Below, piece after piece: positions 25,745 to 38,530 of a stretch of 64,000 nt of DNA. The position numbers were made by a program, and so were the translations under genes. The DNA comes from Alnus glutinosa (taxonomy: Eukaryota > Streptophyta > Magnoliopsida > Fagales > Betulaceae). The notes under the pieces were generated by a model that did not search any database, was not told the DNA's origin, and was given only the letters and a program-made list of their open reading frames with translations. The stretch spans positions 9,843,501 to 9,907,500 of the forward strand of contig NC_084888.1 of the NCBI RefSeq assembly GCF_958979055.1, read 5' to 3'. Position 1 is the stretch's first letter. Every line of letters starts with the position of its first letter.

Positions 25745-26753
25745 TTTTTTTTTAATTGATTTAAGGAAAATGTTACATAAGGGATCCTTACCACTCCTGA
25801 TCAAAAAGGAAGAAGAAGTGGATGATCCTATAAAAGAAAAAGGGGTGGGCTTCTCAACAATAGATTCAAAACAAACTAAAACAATACTGTAAAATATTTA
25901 CAAATAGTAGGAAATGAGACAAATAAATGATCCGATTTTTTTAACGGGCCACACAAGGCGGTTTCATAAGCTTAAGAAATACAAAATAAGACAAGTCTAT
26001 CTATAGCCTCACTTGGAATCAACAATAACCACCCAAAGGAAGCTGAAATGGTAAAAACACTGTTAAAGTCTGAAACTGATCGAAGCTAGAAAAGAAAAGC
26101 ACCAACATAAATTCAAATACAAGAATTTCTTCTAAAAAGACAATAACTCAAGTAAGATAAAAAACCATAAAAGCAGCAAAAAAATCCAAAAAACTACAAC
26201 AATAGAGACTGGCTGAGAGGAGAGCTGCAACGCGTGAGATCCATGTGCTGGTGCAAGAGATCCATGCGCCGGCGTGTGGGAGCCACGCACCGGCGCTTGG
26301 ATGACAGATGAAGAAACGGCTGACGGCGTCGAGTAGCTGGGGCGCCGGTGAGTGCGGTAGAGAGGCGCGTGGGAGGCAAAAATCATCGTAGGAACGTAAA
26401 TCTAGCTTTTAAAAAATCAAATCTAAGAACTACGACAAAAATGGCCACCAACGCAGGGAGGACGGCGGTGAACAAGAATGGCGCGGTGGAAAAGCTTAAA
26501 CATTGAAGTTGCAATTTCGGGTGGGATAAGTCGTACAAGACGACGGATAAAACCTCATCAAAGGTGAGGAGGACTAGAGAAACTTCTATCCAAAAAGCAA
26601 CAAAAGCAATAAAAGACATAAAAGAAAAAAGAGAGGAGAGGAGGGAAGAGATGAGGTCCTTTCCTCCTCTCTCATCCAGCTGAATTAATCAAGAAGAAAA
26701 CAATTGGTGAAAAAAAAAAGAAAAAGAGAGAACAGAGCGTTTTATTATCAGGG
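25745..26753 (-). mobile_element. 1.01-kb poly(A) retroposon, copy 2
   Basis: Same orientation, length and layout as the neighbour at 24359-25372: a T-run at the low end, the shared CCCACGCGCCTC / CACCGGCGCC core, and a TTGTTGTAGTTTTTTGG-like 3' part. Probable worn target duplication CTTAAAGTGAATT (25732-25744) and TTTAAAGTGACTT (26754-26766), two mismatches. More diverged than copy 1. Confidence 0.6.
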
Positions 26754-26788
26754 TTTAAAGTGACTTAGAAACCCTATAAAGTTCAAGT

Positions 26789-26790
<2 letters not shown>

Positions 26791-26830
<40 letters not shown>
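26791..26830. repeat. (CT)n microsatellite
   Basis: About 40 bp of perfect CT repeat, roughly 260 bp beyond the 3' end of the channel gene. The stretch 26754-27093 otherwise shows only 3'-flank sequence. Confidence 0.95.
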
Positions 26831-26833
<3 letters not shown>

Positions 26834-27093
26834 AACCTTCTTCATAAAATCATTGGCTAGCTAATCTCCATCAACCAGCCAACACAACAGAATCCCAAGA
26901 ACAATTAGAGTGCGTAGAGTGCAATAACTTTCTCCATAATTGCAAATAAAGCACAATGACACAACTTTAATGAAACAGATCGATCTCATCCAAATCCATA
27001 CAACATCACTGCACAAATGCCTTCATATATAGCTTCTTTTAATTAGCTAGTTTGGGGAGAGACTAAGGAGATATGGTGTACGTATATATGCGT

Positions 27094-30000
27094 TTAAGAT
27101 GAAATCGCCATTCTCCCATTGTTCATGTTGAATTGTGTGACGTGTACCTCTTGAGGAAGAAGGTGGTATCTTATGCCAAGGTTTTCAAAGATCTTCTTCA
27201 GTTCAAAGACTAGCTCTGACCTTCGAGCGCTCTTTTCTCCATAGTTTTGGTGGTTCATGGTGTGTTGAACACAGAGAGACATCTTCATCTTGTCTACATT
27301 TTCGATCTCCTTCACTAGGACTGAGTGTTTTGGGCTCCAATACTTCGGCTTGCTTTCAATGTATCTGCATCCATTAACAACATTTTTCATAAACAAAATG
27401 GTTAATTGCCATCATAGTTCAATTAATTAGAATTTTGGAATATTGTAATTTTACTCTTCCATATTTGGTCAATGCTTAAATTAAGAGGAAACCTAACTTA
27501 ATCCTCCTGAATTGTCACCACTTTTGCAATGTCCCTCTTAATGTTCAATTTCTCTCGATCTAGTGTATTCATCTTTCAATTGTTTGCAATGTTACTCATC
27601 CGTTAGGATTTTCCGTTAAATCCCATAAAAAATCTCAAAATACTCCCATTTTTTTAAAAAAAAATATTTAAAATTTATTGCAAAGATTGAGGTATATATG
27701 AGTATTTTTGCAAATACTGTTAATTACTCTTGACTAATGCCTTAATCTTTGCAATTTTTTTTCTCCTAAAATAAATAGGGTTATTTTGAGAATTTTGACA
27801 CCCCTTAATTAGGAGTCAATGAAAATTTTTAACAAATAAGTGGCATTGCAAACATTTGAAAGATGTATACACAAAACTGATCAGAGAAATTAAACTTTAA
27901 GGAGGATGTACATTGCAAAAGTGGTGATAATTTAGGGAGATTAATACGTAGATGCAATAAATTTCTTACACTTGTACAGCCTTCTTTAGGGCAGTAACAT
28001 CATCAGTGGAAGTAGATACATCAATGGTGAAGTTAACACAATCGGCCATGTCTGGACTTCTTCTGAAGTTGCTGATTGGCTTTGTAAGAAGGATAGCGTT
28101 TGGGTAATAAATTTTCTCATTATCATATCGTAAGAACACTGTTGTCAAAATGTTCATCTCTTCGACAATCATCTGGAAATAAAAACAAATAATCACAGTG
28201 ATTATAAATGATTAAAATACAGCAGACCGACCGACGAACTGTTCATCGAAGAATGGTTTCTAAGCAGTATATATATATATATATATATGCATGCTTACCT
28301 GTACACCGTCAACTACGCAACGATCACCAACGTCAAAGGGGTGCATCACGAACACAAAAATGATGGACTCAAAGATTGTTTTGCACATGTTTTGGAACAT
28401 GAACCCCACGAGCAGTAACTGAGATGTAACCACGAAGATTACCTTGGTTGTGGCTAAACCCATTACGAGAAGGGAAACCACGCTTATAATTACAATCACG
28501 ATTGCGCTTGCCAACTTGTGAAGTTGCTGAACAGCCGTCTTTGTATCATTTAGGGAGTGGGCTAAAGCTTTACGTTCAACGTACGCATGGACCTAACAAT
28601 TAGCAAAATCTTTTAAGAGAAAGTCTTCGATCTTATTTCCTAACTGGAGAAACAAATTAATGCAACATATATATTTAATTTAAAATAATGGGAATTCATA
28701 ATTTGCTTCTTGAGAGAGCCATGGATTAGCAGGAAAAGTCGATTTGACATTTTCTTGACTATAAATGATAATCAATTTTGAGAGTGATAACGCAGATGTG
28801 ACTAGCGCTTTATTCTAGATCGTTATAATACTATTTATGCTTGTGTAGTTGTAGATAACAGTTTCTTGCAGATCTAAATCCGATCTATCGACCGACTTCC
28901 AACCAAAGTGTTGGTGTTAGGGTCGGCTTAATTAGTTCAGCCCAGAAAAATTACCTCCTACTTGATTTCAGGTTGATAGTCAAAACTACAGTACCTTTAG
29001 ACCCAAGGGGGTTGGGTTACAAGCCTGGTTTAAAAAATGAGTGCATTGCCTGTCCATTCATTAATCTAGCTACTAGAATATACTGTGATCTGCAGAGATT
29101 TACCTCCACTCTAATTAAGGTGAGCCTCAAGTGGGAAAGTAATTAAGCACATGCTATTTTATCCTTTACATTGACAAATTGTTAGTTTGACGAGGAGCAG
29201 AACTACCTTAGCCTTTAGGGTCCCGGACCACCCCAAAATTAAAAAGTTTCATAAAAATTTGAAAATTTCTTTTAAATTTTAGATATGTTTATGACATCGA
29301 CCCCGGCCCCTTCCCCCCAAAATTTTATTTTTTAGTTTTGTCCCCCCTCCCTCTCCTGAAAATTCTAGTTCTGCCCCTAAGTTTGATAATATGAAAGGAT
29401 TAATATGTAGAAGCTTACCACCCAATTTCTGAATGAAGACTTTGCAACTCTTCCAGTTTCAATTGCTCCTTCAAAAAGGGGAAATATAGTGTGAACCTCC
29501 TCACTTTTCAAAAACTTTAGTAAATCTTCCTCTTCTATATATCTGTAACACAAAAGACCGTGAGTAACTATAAGAAAAGAAAATGATTTATTTTTTCCAC
29601 ATTCTCAAACAATAGAACTTGAACTCACAACATATATACTCTCTGTCTTTCCATGTCAGCATCCAAAGGTTGAGTTGTATGAATTATTATCAACAGGAAA
29701 AAAAAAAATAAATGATCAAGTAACAAATTCATATCTTAAACTTGGGGTTCCACTGAAAGAGATATACAAAGCTTCCAACATCAAGTCCATTTTTAGAATT
29801 CAATGAAGTATAAGTTGGAACCTGCATCTCCTTCTTGAAATATATATAGAAACTTAAAGTTAATTCCAACAGCCAAGACACTCTAAGATTTCGAAATGAA
29901 CAGTGCATATAATACCCTGACCTATATGTGCATATGTGTGTGTGTATGTATAGGGAAGAAGAATTTTTTAAGAGAACCAAAAAGCAAAAGGAGTTTGATC

Positions 30001-32480
30001 ATGATCAAATATAATGACCCAGTGAAAAGTACTAACCGGCGCTACATCTGCGCTATCACTTCAAAATGACTGGTCAATTAATATAGAGCTTCCAGCCTTC
30101 CATAAAATCCCTTATGAAGCCTATTTTTTTGGATGAATAAACTCTTTTATAGCTCAAACACACAACCAACAATCACTCCAGCCATGCTGGATACAAGGCT
30201 ACTCAAAGCAAAGCAGTGACAACTTCAAACAACAAAAGAAACCAACAAACAATTACACTGCAAGAAGAGGCTGTAAGCCCCATTTCACAACTAAAGTCAT
30301 ACTATTCTCAAACTTCTTCGCCGAACAACGCCCAAGCAACCGAGAACGAACATCCCACTTGATCTGTCTAATCAAAACTTCTTCTGTTCTCAGAAGGTTG
30401 CCATGCTCCAAATCGTTTTGATGCCGCCACAGATGGTAGACAGGAGAACCGAAACACAATTTGTAGATAGTAGCAAGCAAGCTACTACCTTTAAGATGAT
30501 CAACACACCATTGACAAAGAGAATCCCAATCAGCAAGTGGATCCAGAATCAAACAATCAGAAAGCACACTCCTCCAGATTCTCCTACTAAAACTACAGCA
30601 AAAGAAAAGATGTTCTTTACTTTCTTGACAAGCAAAACAGAATTTGTAAAGGGAAGTACCTGTAAAGTCCCAACAACACATCTTTTTCTTAGTGGTAAGA
30701 GCATTCCTAAACACCAACCAAAGAATGAATGCATGTTTAGGAATAGCCAACTCAAACCAGACAAACTTATGACAATCAACCACTGGCAATTTGGGCCGAA
30801 TCTGCTCCCAAGTTTGTGCACAAGAATATTTCCCAGAGGAAGAACGCCAAACTAAAATGTCCTCCCCTAATGCTGATCTCTGGAAGTCTACTCTATATTT
30901 GGACCAGATGATCAGACCTGGCACTTGGCCAGTACCCCCGTCTCTAATGATTGAAGACACCCGAGGACCAATATCCCTTCCAGCATCATAGATGACTCTG
31001 TACTTGTACTTGTCAAAAAGACATCCTTTCGGGTGCCAATTATCATATCACAGAAAAATTCTCGTACCATTACTAACCTTGAAGCTCAAAAATTGTTTAG
31101 CTAAAATTCTAAGATTCAACAACTTTTTCCAACTCCAAGAGCAATTTTGAGGGATAGGAACTTGCCAAAAACTCCTTCCCTTCAACAAATTATTCTCCAC
31201 CCAAGCTACCCATAAAGAACCTGATCTAGCAAACGAAGACCAGATATGAAGAAGCATAGAAGCTTGATTCCAGCAATCCAGCTTCTTAATGCCCAAACCA
31301 CCCTCTTTTTTTATGAAGCCTATTTTTACCTAGTAATTAGGAAATGTGGAACTTAGTACTCATGACCATCTTTATAAATTATTCATTATGTAGGCTACTA
31401 CTCATCTTTTCAATGCGGAACCAGGGTGTTACATCAAAATTTCAAATAGGGTAAAAACGACCTTGAACCGCGTTAATTAAATTTACTAGGTCAAAAAAGG
31501 ATTTCTCGACCTAGTTTTGGGCTTTAGTCCATAAGTATGGAGGGAGAAATTATTTTAGGCACATTAAAATATATGTTCACCCAATCACGAGAAATTTTTT
31601 AATTGGGCCGCAAATAAATGCGAGATTGCAAAATTGATTGAAAATGTGTCCAAAATTAACTTTCACTTGATCATAATGGTCGGGTTACATGTTGGACACG
31701 GGAAATTAAAGAATGGTCTAAAAGACCCGAAATGGGCTTTGTAACACCCAATATAGGAATTCGACCAATATATGTATATGAGAGAGAGATACAGAAGAGG
31801 GGAAAAGTTTTGATCAAGCATGCATGGTGAGTTGGCCAATTAAGTGTAACCATGAAATTGTAACACCTAGCTAACAAGTGTCAACGCATGCACGACCAAA
31901 TTTGCCTGAACATTAAAGGTACTTGGGCATGAAACCCTAATTATGTCTAGACATGGTAATAACCCATCCGAACTCGCAAAAACACGGTTTTCTGTCTATA
32001 AAGGGCCAGTCTTGCTTCAATTTTCAAGATCTCCACTTCAAGGAGAGTTGAGGAACCAAAATGAAGACCTTGCTTGTGTACGTTGTGAGCCAAGAGCCGT
32101 GTTCGTGTGTCGAAGGCTCTTGGAGTGGAGATCAAATTAACCATGGTGCTGTTGTTGCACGTTGAACGTACATCAACTTAGTCTACCGATGGGGATCGAT
32201 AAAGAGATCAATCATAGAATATTGGCTAGAAGGGGTGCTGAAGTAGAGATACACGAGGAGCTTGTCGACATACATATATATATTGTCTAAGTATTTTATA
32301 ATGAGTTGTAAGTTTACTTTGTCTTTCTTTAGTTCTTTCATAGTGAAGTGATATCCCAGTGGGTTTGGCTACGTCACAGATATTTTTCCTTGGAGCAAGA
32401 GTTTCTTCTTCGTCAATAAAATCCGGTGTTAATGTGTTGATAATTATCGCTTTTATGGTTTGATATTTATATATCTGCAC

Positions 32481-32541
<61 letters not shown>

Positions 32542-33170
32542 CGTTTGTGATTAATTGCTCAGCGCGCCACATATTGGGGTCTAATTTTTTTTTTATATGT
32601 TCACTCAAGAGGGAGAGAGGAGATTTGAACTAGTAACTTCTGTTTCATGAGGCTCGATCCCTAACCGATTTAACTACCTTTGAGGACGGGTCTGAATTGA
32701 CAACTCCTACTCAAACTTGAATACAAAAATATGATTAATAATTTTTATCTCAAAGAACGAGAAAAATAATATTTATATATATAAATATATTTATGTTTGG
32801 TCCATATGTTTGGATTTTTTCTGTTTTGTTGTTTTGTTTTTCTTGTTTACAGTTTACTTTTGTAATGGGCAGTAAATTACTTGGGCATTTTAAGTGGCTT
32901 GTAAGCTAGACCAGGCCCTCTCATTTTAGTTGAGTTGTGCTTTATTATAAATTAGAGATGACCAAATTATTTGTTCATGTAATTTTAGTTTGTTGCTTAA
33001 GTTGCTGCTTTAAGCTGAGTCTGTTTCTAGCTTAGTGGTTAGGGATTCTGTATCTCTATTCACTACCTTATGCCTACGGGCTTGCGTTTGTTGCTTTCGG
33101 GTTGATTGTTTAGTTTTTGGACTTTTGCATTTGCTTTTGGACTTATTATTAATGGAAGTTCCAATTCCCC

Positions 33171-33237
<67 letters not shown>

Positions 33238-34750
33238 CCTGTGAATAATAATGGAAGTAATTGAGGTCAAAATTAAGTTCTTTCAAAAAAGTTGACGACA
33301 TATATGATCAGAGTGACAACCACTTAAAAAAGCAAAAAGTGATCGATCGAGGGTGGAAGCAGTAATATTGTGATGGGTAGGCATAGCAACCAAAATCGAA
33401 ACATGAATATGGATCGGGATGCAAATAATTATGAACACAAATGGGGGATCGATCGATCGAGATGGAGAAAAAAGTAACTCACTTGGCTCCAGGCTTGGCT
33501 ACGTTCTTGAATATCCTTTGAGCACAATTCCTCGCCTCCCACTCACTCGTGATCTCCGACTCAGCCTTCCCAAAATCATCGACGGTTCTCGAAATGGTCG
33601 GCAAGCCAGAAGACATGACATAGCTCACTAGCCTCTTCACGCTCAACGCTGTTGCCCTACCCTCCAAGCTCAGCTTCTTCAGCCTCACCATGTCGATCCT
33701 CCTCGAACCAGTCCTCTTAGACCTCGACAACGGATACGACGTCCTGTCCCTCAGCCTTGCCGGCAACGTCTTCGACGCCTGAAGACGGCGACGTGGGGGC
33801 TCCCTCTCGTCCTCCTCCAGCGGCGGCCCAGAAAGCGTTTCCAATATGTAGTGGTTGAAAACACTTTCTTTCATGCGATCAAAGAAGGTAGCAACGTGGA
33901 AGGACGAGGCCAGGACCTTCACGAATACGATCTTTAAAAGCCATATGGTTGCGGCGATGAGCACGGCTATGAGTGTCCGGAACACCTTTTTAAGGAACTT
34001 GTTGTGTTTATGAACATTAGGGAACATAATCATCCATGCTACCAAGACTAGGCCTAGCCAAACACAGTTTTGGAAGCTCTTGCGCAAACCGTAGACAAAA
34101 TATAGGACCTTCTCTCTAAGCATGAAGTTGCGCTCGATGAGGAATACGAGAAGGCTTACCACCCATCCGGACACTAGGCGGCCGCAGAAGATCACCATCA
34201 CCATCAGGCACCATTTCCATATCTCCAAGCCCCATTTCTTGTCATCTTTCAGAGATTGTAGGGTAAGAGAGCATACCAAGCATGTCATTATGATGAGGAA
34301 CAATGTCCATTCGATTAAGGCCCTCTTGTTAAGCTTTGTTCTCCTTTTCTTGCTGTACTTCTTGCCTTTAGCTTCATCTTCGCAGTTTTCTTCTTCGATT
34401 AATCGATCATATTCATCATCGTCGTCGTCGTCGTCGTCATCATCATCATCATCTCTGTCGGTCGACGAAGCGTTTTCGTGGGAGTCTAAGGGTTGGAATT
34501 CTTGGGGTTCAAGGATGATTCTTGGTGGGAGGGGATAGCGGATTTCCTCGAACCGAGACCTTGGTTTGGAAAAGTTTAGTCGTCTGAGGATTTTGGCTGT
34601 TGTTGGAGGTTGGGAGAGTGGATCATTGGTGTCTGCCTGGGGAGACTGTTTCAGCTTGGAATCCGGCAGGTCGATGTTGAGGACGACATGATCAGTAGTG
34701 TTGCTTTTTTGGTTGTCTGTTTTCTGTACCTCCATGACTGCTTGCTTCAA
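27094..34750 (-). CDS. MSL10-like: MscS-like mechanosensitive ion channel, plasma-membrane MSL class (5 exons)
   Basis: Tension-gated anion-preferring channel of the plant MSL4-10 group. Exons: 33483-34750, 29419-29542, 28299-28592, 27970-28172, 27094-27364; 719 residues, near the 730 or so of Arabidopsis MSL10, GT-AG introns with matching phases. The N-terminus is cytosolic and disordered with a run of about 13 Asp (a coding GAC/GAT repeat), then several membrane segments from about residue 140, a cytosolic linker ending YIEEEDLL, and the last membrane helices with LLLVGFMFQNMCKTIFESII. The MscS signature HPFDVGDRCVVDGVQ and the beta-domain VEEMNILTTVFLRYDNEKI follow. A GA-repeat lies just upstream of the ATG. 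Intron 1 (3.9 kb) holds a LINE and LTR-like DNA, intron 2 a hAT-type MITE, intron 4 a long-TIR MITE. All coding exons are open. Confidence 0.93.
27491..27951. mobile_element. Long-TIR MITE in intron 4 of the MSL gene
   Basis: Terminal inverted repeats of about 110 bp share TCACCACTTTTGCAATGT, TTTAATTTCTCT and CATCTTTCAA blocks. The right end stops about 18 bp from the exon 4 donor at 27969. No ORF. Confidence 0.65.
29191..29378. mobile_element. hAT-type MITE in intron 2 of the MSL gene
   Basis: Ends GAGGAGCAGAACTA and TAGTTCTGCCCCT are inverted. Flanks TAGTTTGA (29183-29190) and AAGTTTGA (29379-29386) form an 8-bp target duplication with one mismatch, as expected for hAT. It ends about 40 bp from the exon 2 donor. 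Confidence 0.6.
30129..31311 (-). mobile_element. 5'-truncated L1-type LINE in MSL intron 1
   Basis: Flanked by an exact 16-bp duplication TATGAAGCCTATTTTT (30113-30128 and 31312-31327). The minus strand encodes the C-terminal part of LINE ORF2: a DCWNQASMLLHIW piece (31296-31048), then 30960-30253 with a zf-RVT domain (FAILWLVF-like ... CFACQESKEHLFFCC) and 3' UTR with a short A-tail. Both pieces are in one frame, separated by a single in-frame TGA where family members usually have Trp. Mild decay suggests a fairly young insertion. Confidence 0.85.
31427..32484 (+). mobile_element. LTR-like segment in MSL intron 1
   Basis: Starts TGTTACATC and ends CTGCACTGCA. Near its end is GTGGGTTTGGCTACGTCACAG, then a pyrimidine-rich stretch, like R-U5 regions of plant copia-type LTRs. 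No partner LTR or internal region seen; boundaries uncertain. A (TA)n tract (32486-32537) follows. Confidence 0.35.
32590..33482. other. Remainder of MSL intron 1
   Basis: Holds a short GAGATTTGAACTAGTAACTT motif of the tRNA-like type seen in SINE heads, and a T-run followed by about 50 A (33184-33234). No coding exon seen. Confidence 0.4.
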
Positions 34751-34777
34751 CTCTCACAGAACCATAAAACTGTGTTT

Positions 34778-34781
<4 letters not shown>

Positions 34782-34816
<35 letters not shown>
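34782..34816. repeat. (GA)n microsatellite in the MSL 5' leader
   Basis: About 35 bp of AG repeat, some 30 bp upstream of the channel ATG. On the sense strand it is a CT-repeat, common in plant 5' UTRs. Confidence 0.85.
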
Positions 34817-34818
<2 letters not shown>

Positions 34819-34850
34819 TTCTGAATTGGATTTGTGCAGAAGATCGAAAC

Positions 34851-37269
34851 CTTGTTTGAAGGAAGGAAATCATTGAAGGCAACAATGACAATAGTATTAT
34901 ATCTAGTAAACTCTTTATGACTGATCCAATCTCATGATGCGGCTGGGCATATTACCCTTTGGGTCTACGCTTTAAATAAAAAAAATTAAAAAAAAAAAAA
35001 AATTAATGACTGATTTTTATTTTCTTGTCATCATAATTTCAATTTCACTCACACACACCCACAGAGAAAGAGATAACCGTATGAAGATTTACATAAAAAA
35101 AAAAAAAAAAAAAAAATTAAAAAAAAAAACATTTTTTTGAAGAGAAATGTTACACACTTTTTGAATTACGAGCAAAAATTACAATTAAATTTTAAATGAA
35201 TTATTATTAAATTTTAAATTCAAGAATATAGATTTTAGAGGGCGAGAGTGAAAGTATTTTTAGCAATTTTTTACTTTTATTTATTTATTTATTTTTATTA
35301 GAAGGAAATGATTGAAGGCAATACCAGGAAAATAAAAAGGTAAGAGGTGGACCCTTTTGTCCATTCTTTTAAAATCTTATGTCTTCTTGATACAATTTCA
35401 AAGATGGGAATTCTCACGTGCGTTTCTTTTTTTTTTTTCTTTTTTCTTTTTTAATCACGTGCGTAGCTTTAGATGAACACTTTAAATAAACTATTCTGAA
35501 AATTGCACCGCAGGGAGAAACAGTAATGATGAAAGATCAATTACGATTAGAAAGCAAAGGAGATGACAATGAACATTAATGATGATGGATACTTCTCTGG
35601 TAGGGGCGATGCATGATATGAATAGCGCCGACATATCAAAAGTGCTGATTAATCAACTATAATTAATTTATATATTTCTGCTCCTTTTTGTTTTTAATAA
35701 AATAAACAATGGAATTAATACTACGTGTGCGCTGTACTAGATCTGCTTTAATTTAGAATTTTAGTCTAATTTAGTTTGTTTTCCGGTAAAATTTTGTCCA
35801 AAAATATTTTTAGTCAAAATTTTGATGTTCGGTTGAGGGGTGGGTCAAAAAAATTCAAACTTGAAAAATAATTTATAAAATTTAAAATAAAAACTATTTT
35901 TTAAAATAAAAAAGTTTTTTTTCAAACCAAAAATATTTTTAATTTGACTATTATTTTCTATAGCATCAAACACCAAAAAATAAAAAATATATTTTCTAAA
36001 AAATAGTTTACGCGAGAAAAAACAGAGCCTTTATTAAGCTCTTTCGATTTTCTTCGTAGGATTGAGTTGAGAACGTGCCCTAGAGATAAAGTTCAATGCA
36101 TTCTAAACTTAACAAGAATTAAGAATGTATTTGAGATTGCGTTGGAAAATAAAGTTTTTATAGTAAAAAAAAAAAAAAAAAAAAAGCTTTTGAGAAAAAG
36201 CTTCATTTTCAAGATTTTTTTCAAAAGTGCGATTTGGCTTTCTTTTTCTTTCTTTTTTTGGAGCAAAAAAGTCAAAAAAGTATTTTTTATGGTTTTTACA
36301 AAACGGACATATTTTTGTTTTGCACTACTTTTTATATACTAAAAGTATTTTTTAAATTTCTTAACACAATCTCAAACAGGCACTAAATTATTTTGATTTC
36401 GGCTTCTCTATCTAATTAAAGAAAGACTTAAGCCTCTCAGTGTTCATATAAACCTTTGAGATATGATCTTTTATTACGCTAAGACATAACTTTTGACTAC
36501 ATTGCCCATGTGGCAGGGTGGTCCCCTAGCTAGCTTTAGGGTTTCTTTTCTAAAAAAAAAAATAGAAAAAATAAAAGTAAAAGTTGCCACATAGGCAAAA
36601 GTGGTCAGAAGTGTTTTGGAGTGACAATATATCATATATGAAAATTTATATTTATTCTTACTTTTAAAAGGAAAATCTACTACGTACTTTTACAAACAAC
36701 TCCTCTAAAACTGAGACATTCATAGAATTCTACCTAAAATTACTTGTTCTTTGTTACTGTTATGTCTTATTTCATTGCTTTACGAGTAATGTTATATACT
36801 ATTTTTTATTATTTCTTCAAAAAAGTCAAAGTTGATGTGGCTATTAAAATCTTCTACTTCATAAGGTGAAAGTTTTGAAAAATCGAGAAACTTATCTGAT
36901 TTGTTACTATAACTTTTACTTTTACTATAATCTCCTTACAAACCTGAATAATAATAATAATAAAAGTTCCCCTTACAAACCTATTTGACACTTCATATTT
37001 TATGACAATAAGTGCCACGTGACACTTAATATTTTTTTTATTGACTTGATAAGTGACACATGGATTATCACATAAGTTTATAAACTTAATAAGAGCTTTA
37101 TGAATTTTCATATAATAGTTCATATTTTAGTGGTTAACATTATAAGTATTATATACATGCCGATTTTAGACGTTAATTTTGATTAAAAGACAAAAATGCC
37201 CTCAATTGAAAAAAAAAAATTTGGTTAAAATTTATTAATAAAAAAATATTAAAACCAATATATTTTTTT

Positions 37270-37301
<32 letters not shown>

Positions 37302-37480
37302 GGGGTGGCTGCCGGAGGGGGTGGCTGCCACCCCCTTAGGTGGAGGGGTGGGAGTGCGAGCCACCCCCAGAGGTGGGTCCGGCTACCCCAGCTTTTCTCT
37401 AGGGTATCCATTTTCCCATCTGCCAATGAACCTTGCCAATATTGGCCATGTAGCAACTAACGACGTTGCTTGCCTCTAAT
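34851..37480. other. Intergenic region upstream of the MSL gene
   Basis: Very AT-rich with several poly-A/T runs. 36471-36640 is a MITE related to the one at 7351-7533 (CCCATGTGGCAGGGTGGTC near the left, TTGCCACATAGGC near the right). 37300-37385 is a GC-rich GGGGGTGGCTGCC repeat. No gene seen. The promoter of the channel gene should lie in the first part. Confidence 0.45.
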
Positions 37481-37954
37481 TTTTTTTTTTTTTGGACAGT
37501 GTAAAGCATAGCATACATGATGCCCTCAACTGCACAGGAATAAGGAAGGCTACAATGGCTTTCACCAAATGCTCTCTTGGCTCACAAGGGCGAAGCAAAG
37601 CAACATCTCAAAGAGGTTCTAAGGCTAAAGTTTCGTCTAGGCTTTACACCCTCACAATGAACATCCTATTCTATTTATAGAATGAGAGAAAAGCTACATG
37701 CAACGTGTAAGAGGGAACCATTTTTATTGCGAGTTTTCTCGTGGCGTTAGGATGAAAGTCTCCTGGAACAGCCAGCGTCACTACGATCTTGGTGAAGGTC
37801 CTCTCGGGTTGGTTTTTTAAGTCTTTGTCCATGATTCACGTTCGGATGGTTGGTGACGGCCTCACAAAACCTCAAATAAAAAGCCTAACTTTTTTAGACC
37901 AAAATACTTAAGTGTGTTTTGATCACAATTAAGATCACCCAATAGAGCCAATTT
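37481..37954. other. Unassigned segment next to the copia fragment
   Basis: Contains a TATA-like CTATTTATAG at about 37671 and a 62-codon frame (37492-37680) of no recognised family. It may be LTR DNA belonging to the adjacent fossil, but no matching terminal repeat was found. Confidence 0.3.
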
Positions 37955-38530
37955 CTAAGACCTAACACCTTTTATCATCTTAAACTCATACAGTTTTTGC
38001 TTAAAATATAGCTTGTTCGTAAGTAACTTGGAGATATGCCAACTCTCCAATCTGTCCAAATTCCTGCAAGAGATTCTTTCTCCATGATTGCAGTACATGA
38101 CCTCATCTGATAGACAAAGTTGAATGGTACTCACCGCTTTCACCTCAAATACTTCCCATTCACTATCAACCATCTTCTCTGGTTTCTTCGTTCCCCGTAC
38201 GTCGTCTTCGCTAAATCTAGTTGCACCAACAAATTCTTCGCCTTTCACTGCCACAAATTCTTAGTTCCATCGAACTTCACCACATAGTATTTGATACCAA
38301 TTGTTGAGATTATTGAAACTATGCAATTTCGATGAAAAGTAAAGAGAAAGAAAAGGAGAACGACACAAATTGTTTACATGATTCGGCATTACGCCTACAT
38401 CAATGGATACGAGCTGCTTTTTCACTATATTTAACAAATAATAGGATTACCACATATATATACTATCACCAGCTAAAACCCTAACTTGGTACATTGAATA
38501 TCCCCAATATGCCCAAGCCTGGTTATATAT
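37955..38530 (-). mobile_element. Ty1/copia fossil: LTR end plus gag start
   Basis: On the minus strand, an LTR-like end at about 38302 is followed by a TGGTATCA primer-binding-site-like motif and a gag N-terminal region (DSEWEVFEVKAVSTIQLCL, LTNKLYFKQKLY), the hallmark of copia gag polyproteins. Only the beginning of the element is present; it is broken. Confidence 0.7.

Noticed and set aside
30403-30855. Plus-strand 150-codon frame
   Set aside because: Antisense shadow of the LINE zf-RVT region.
34122-34538. Plus-strand 138-codon frame
   Set aside because: Antisense shadow of MSL exon 1, with Ser run from the Asp repeat.
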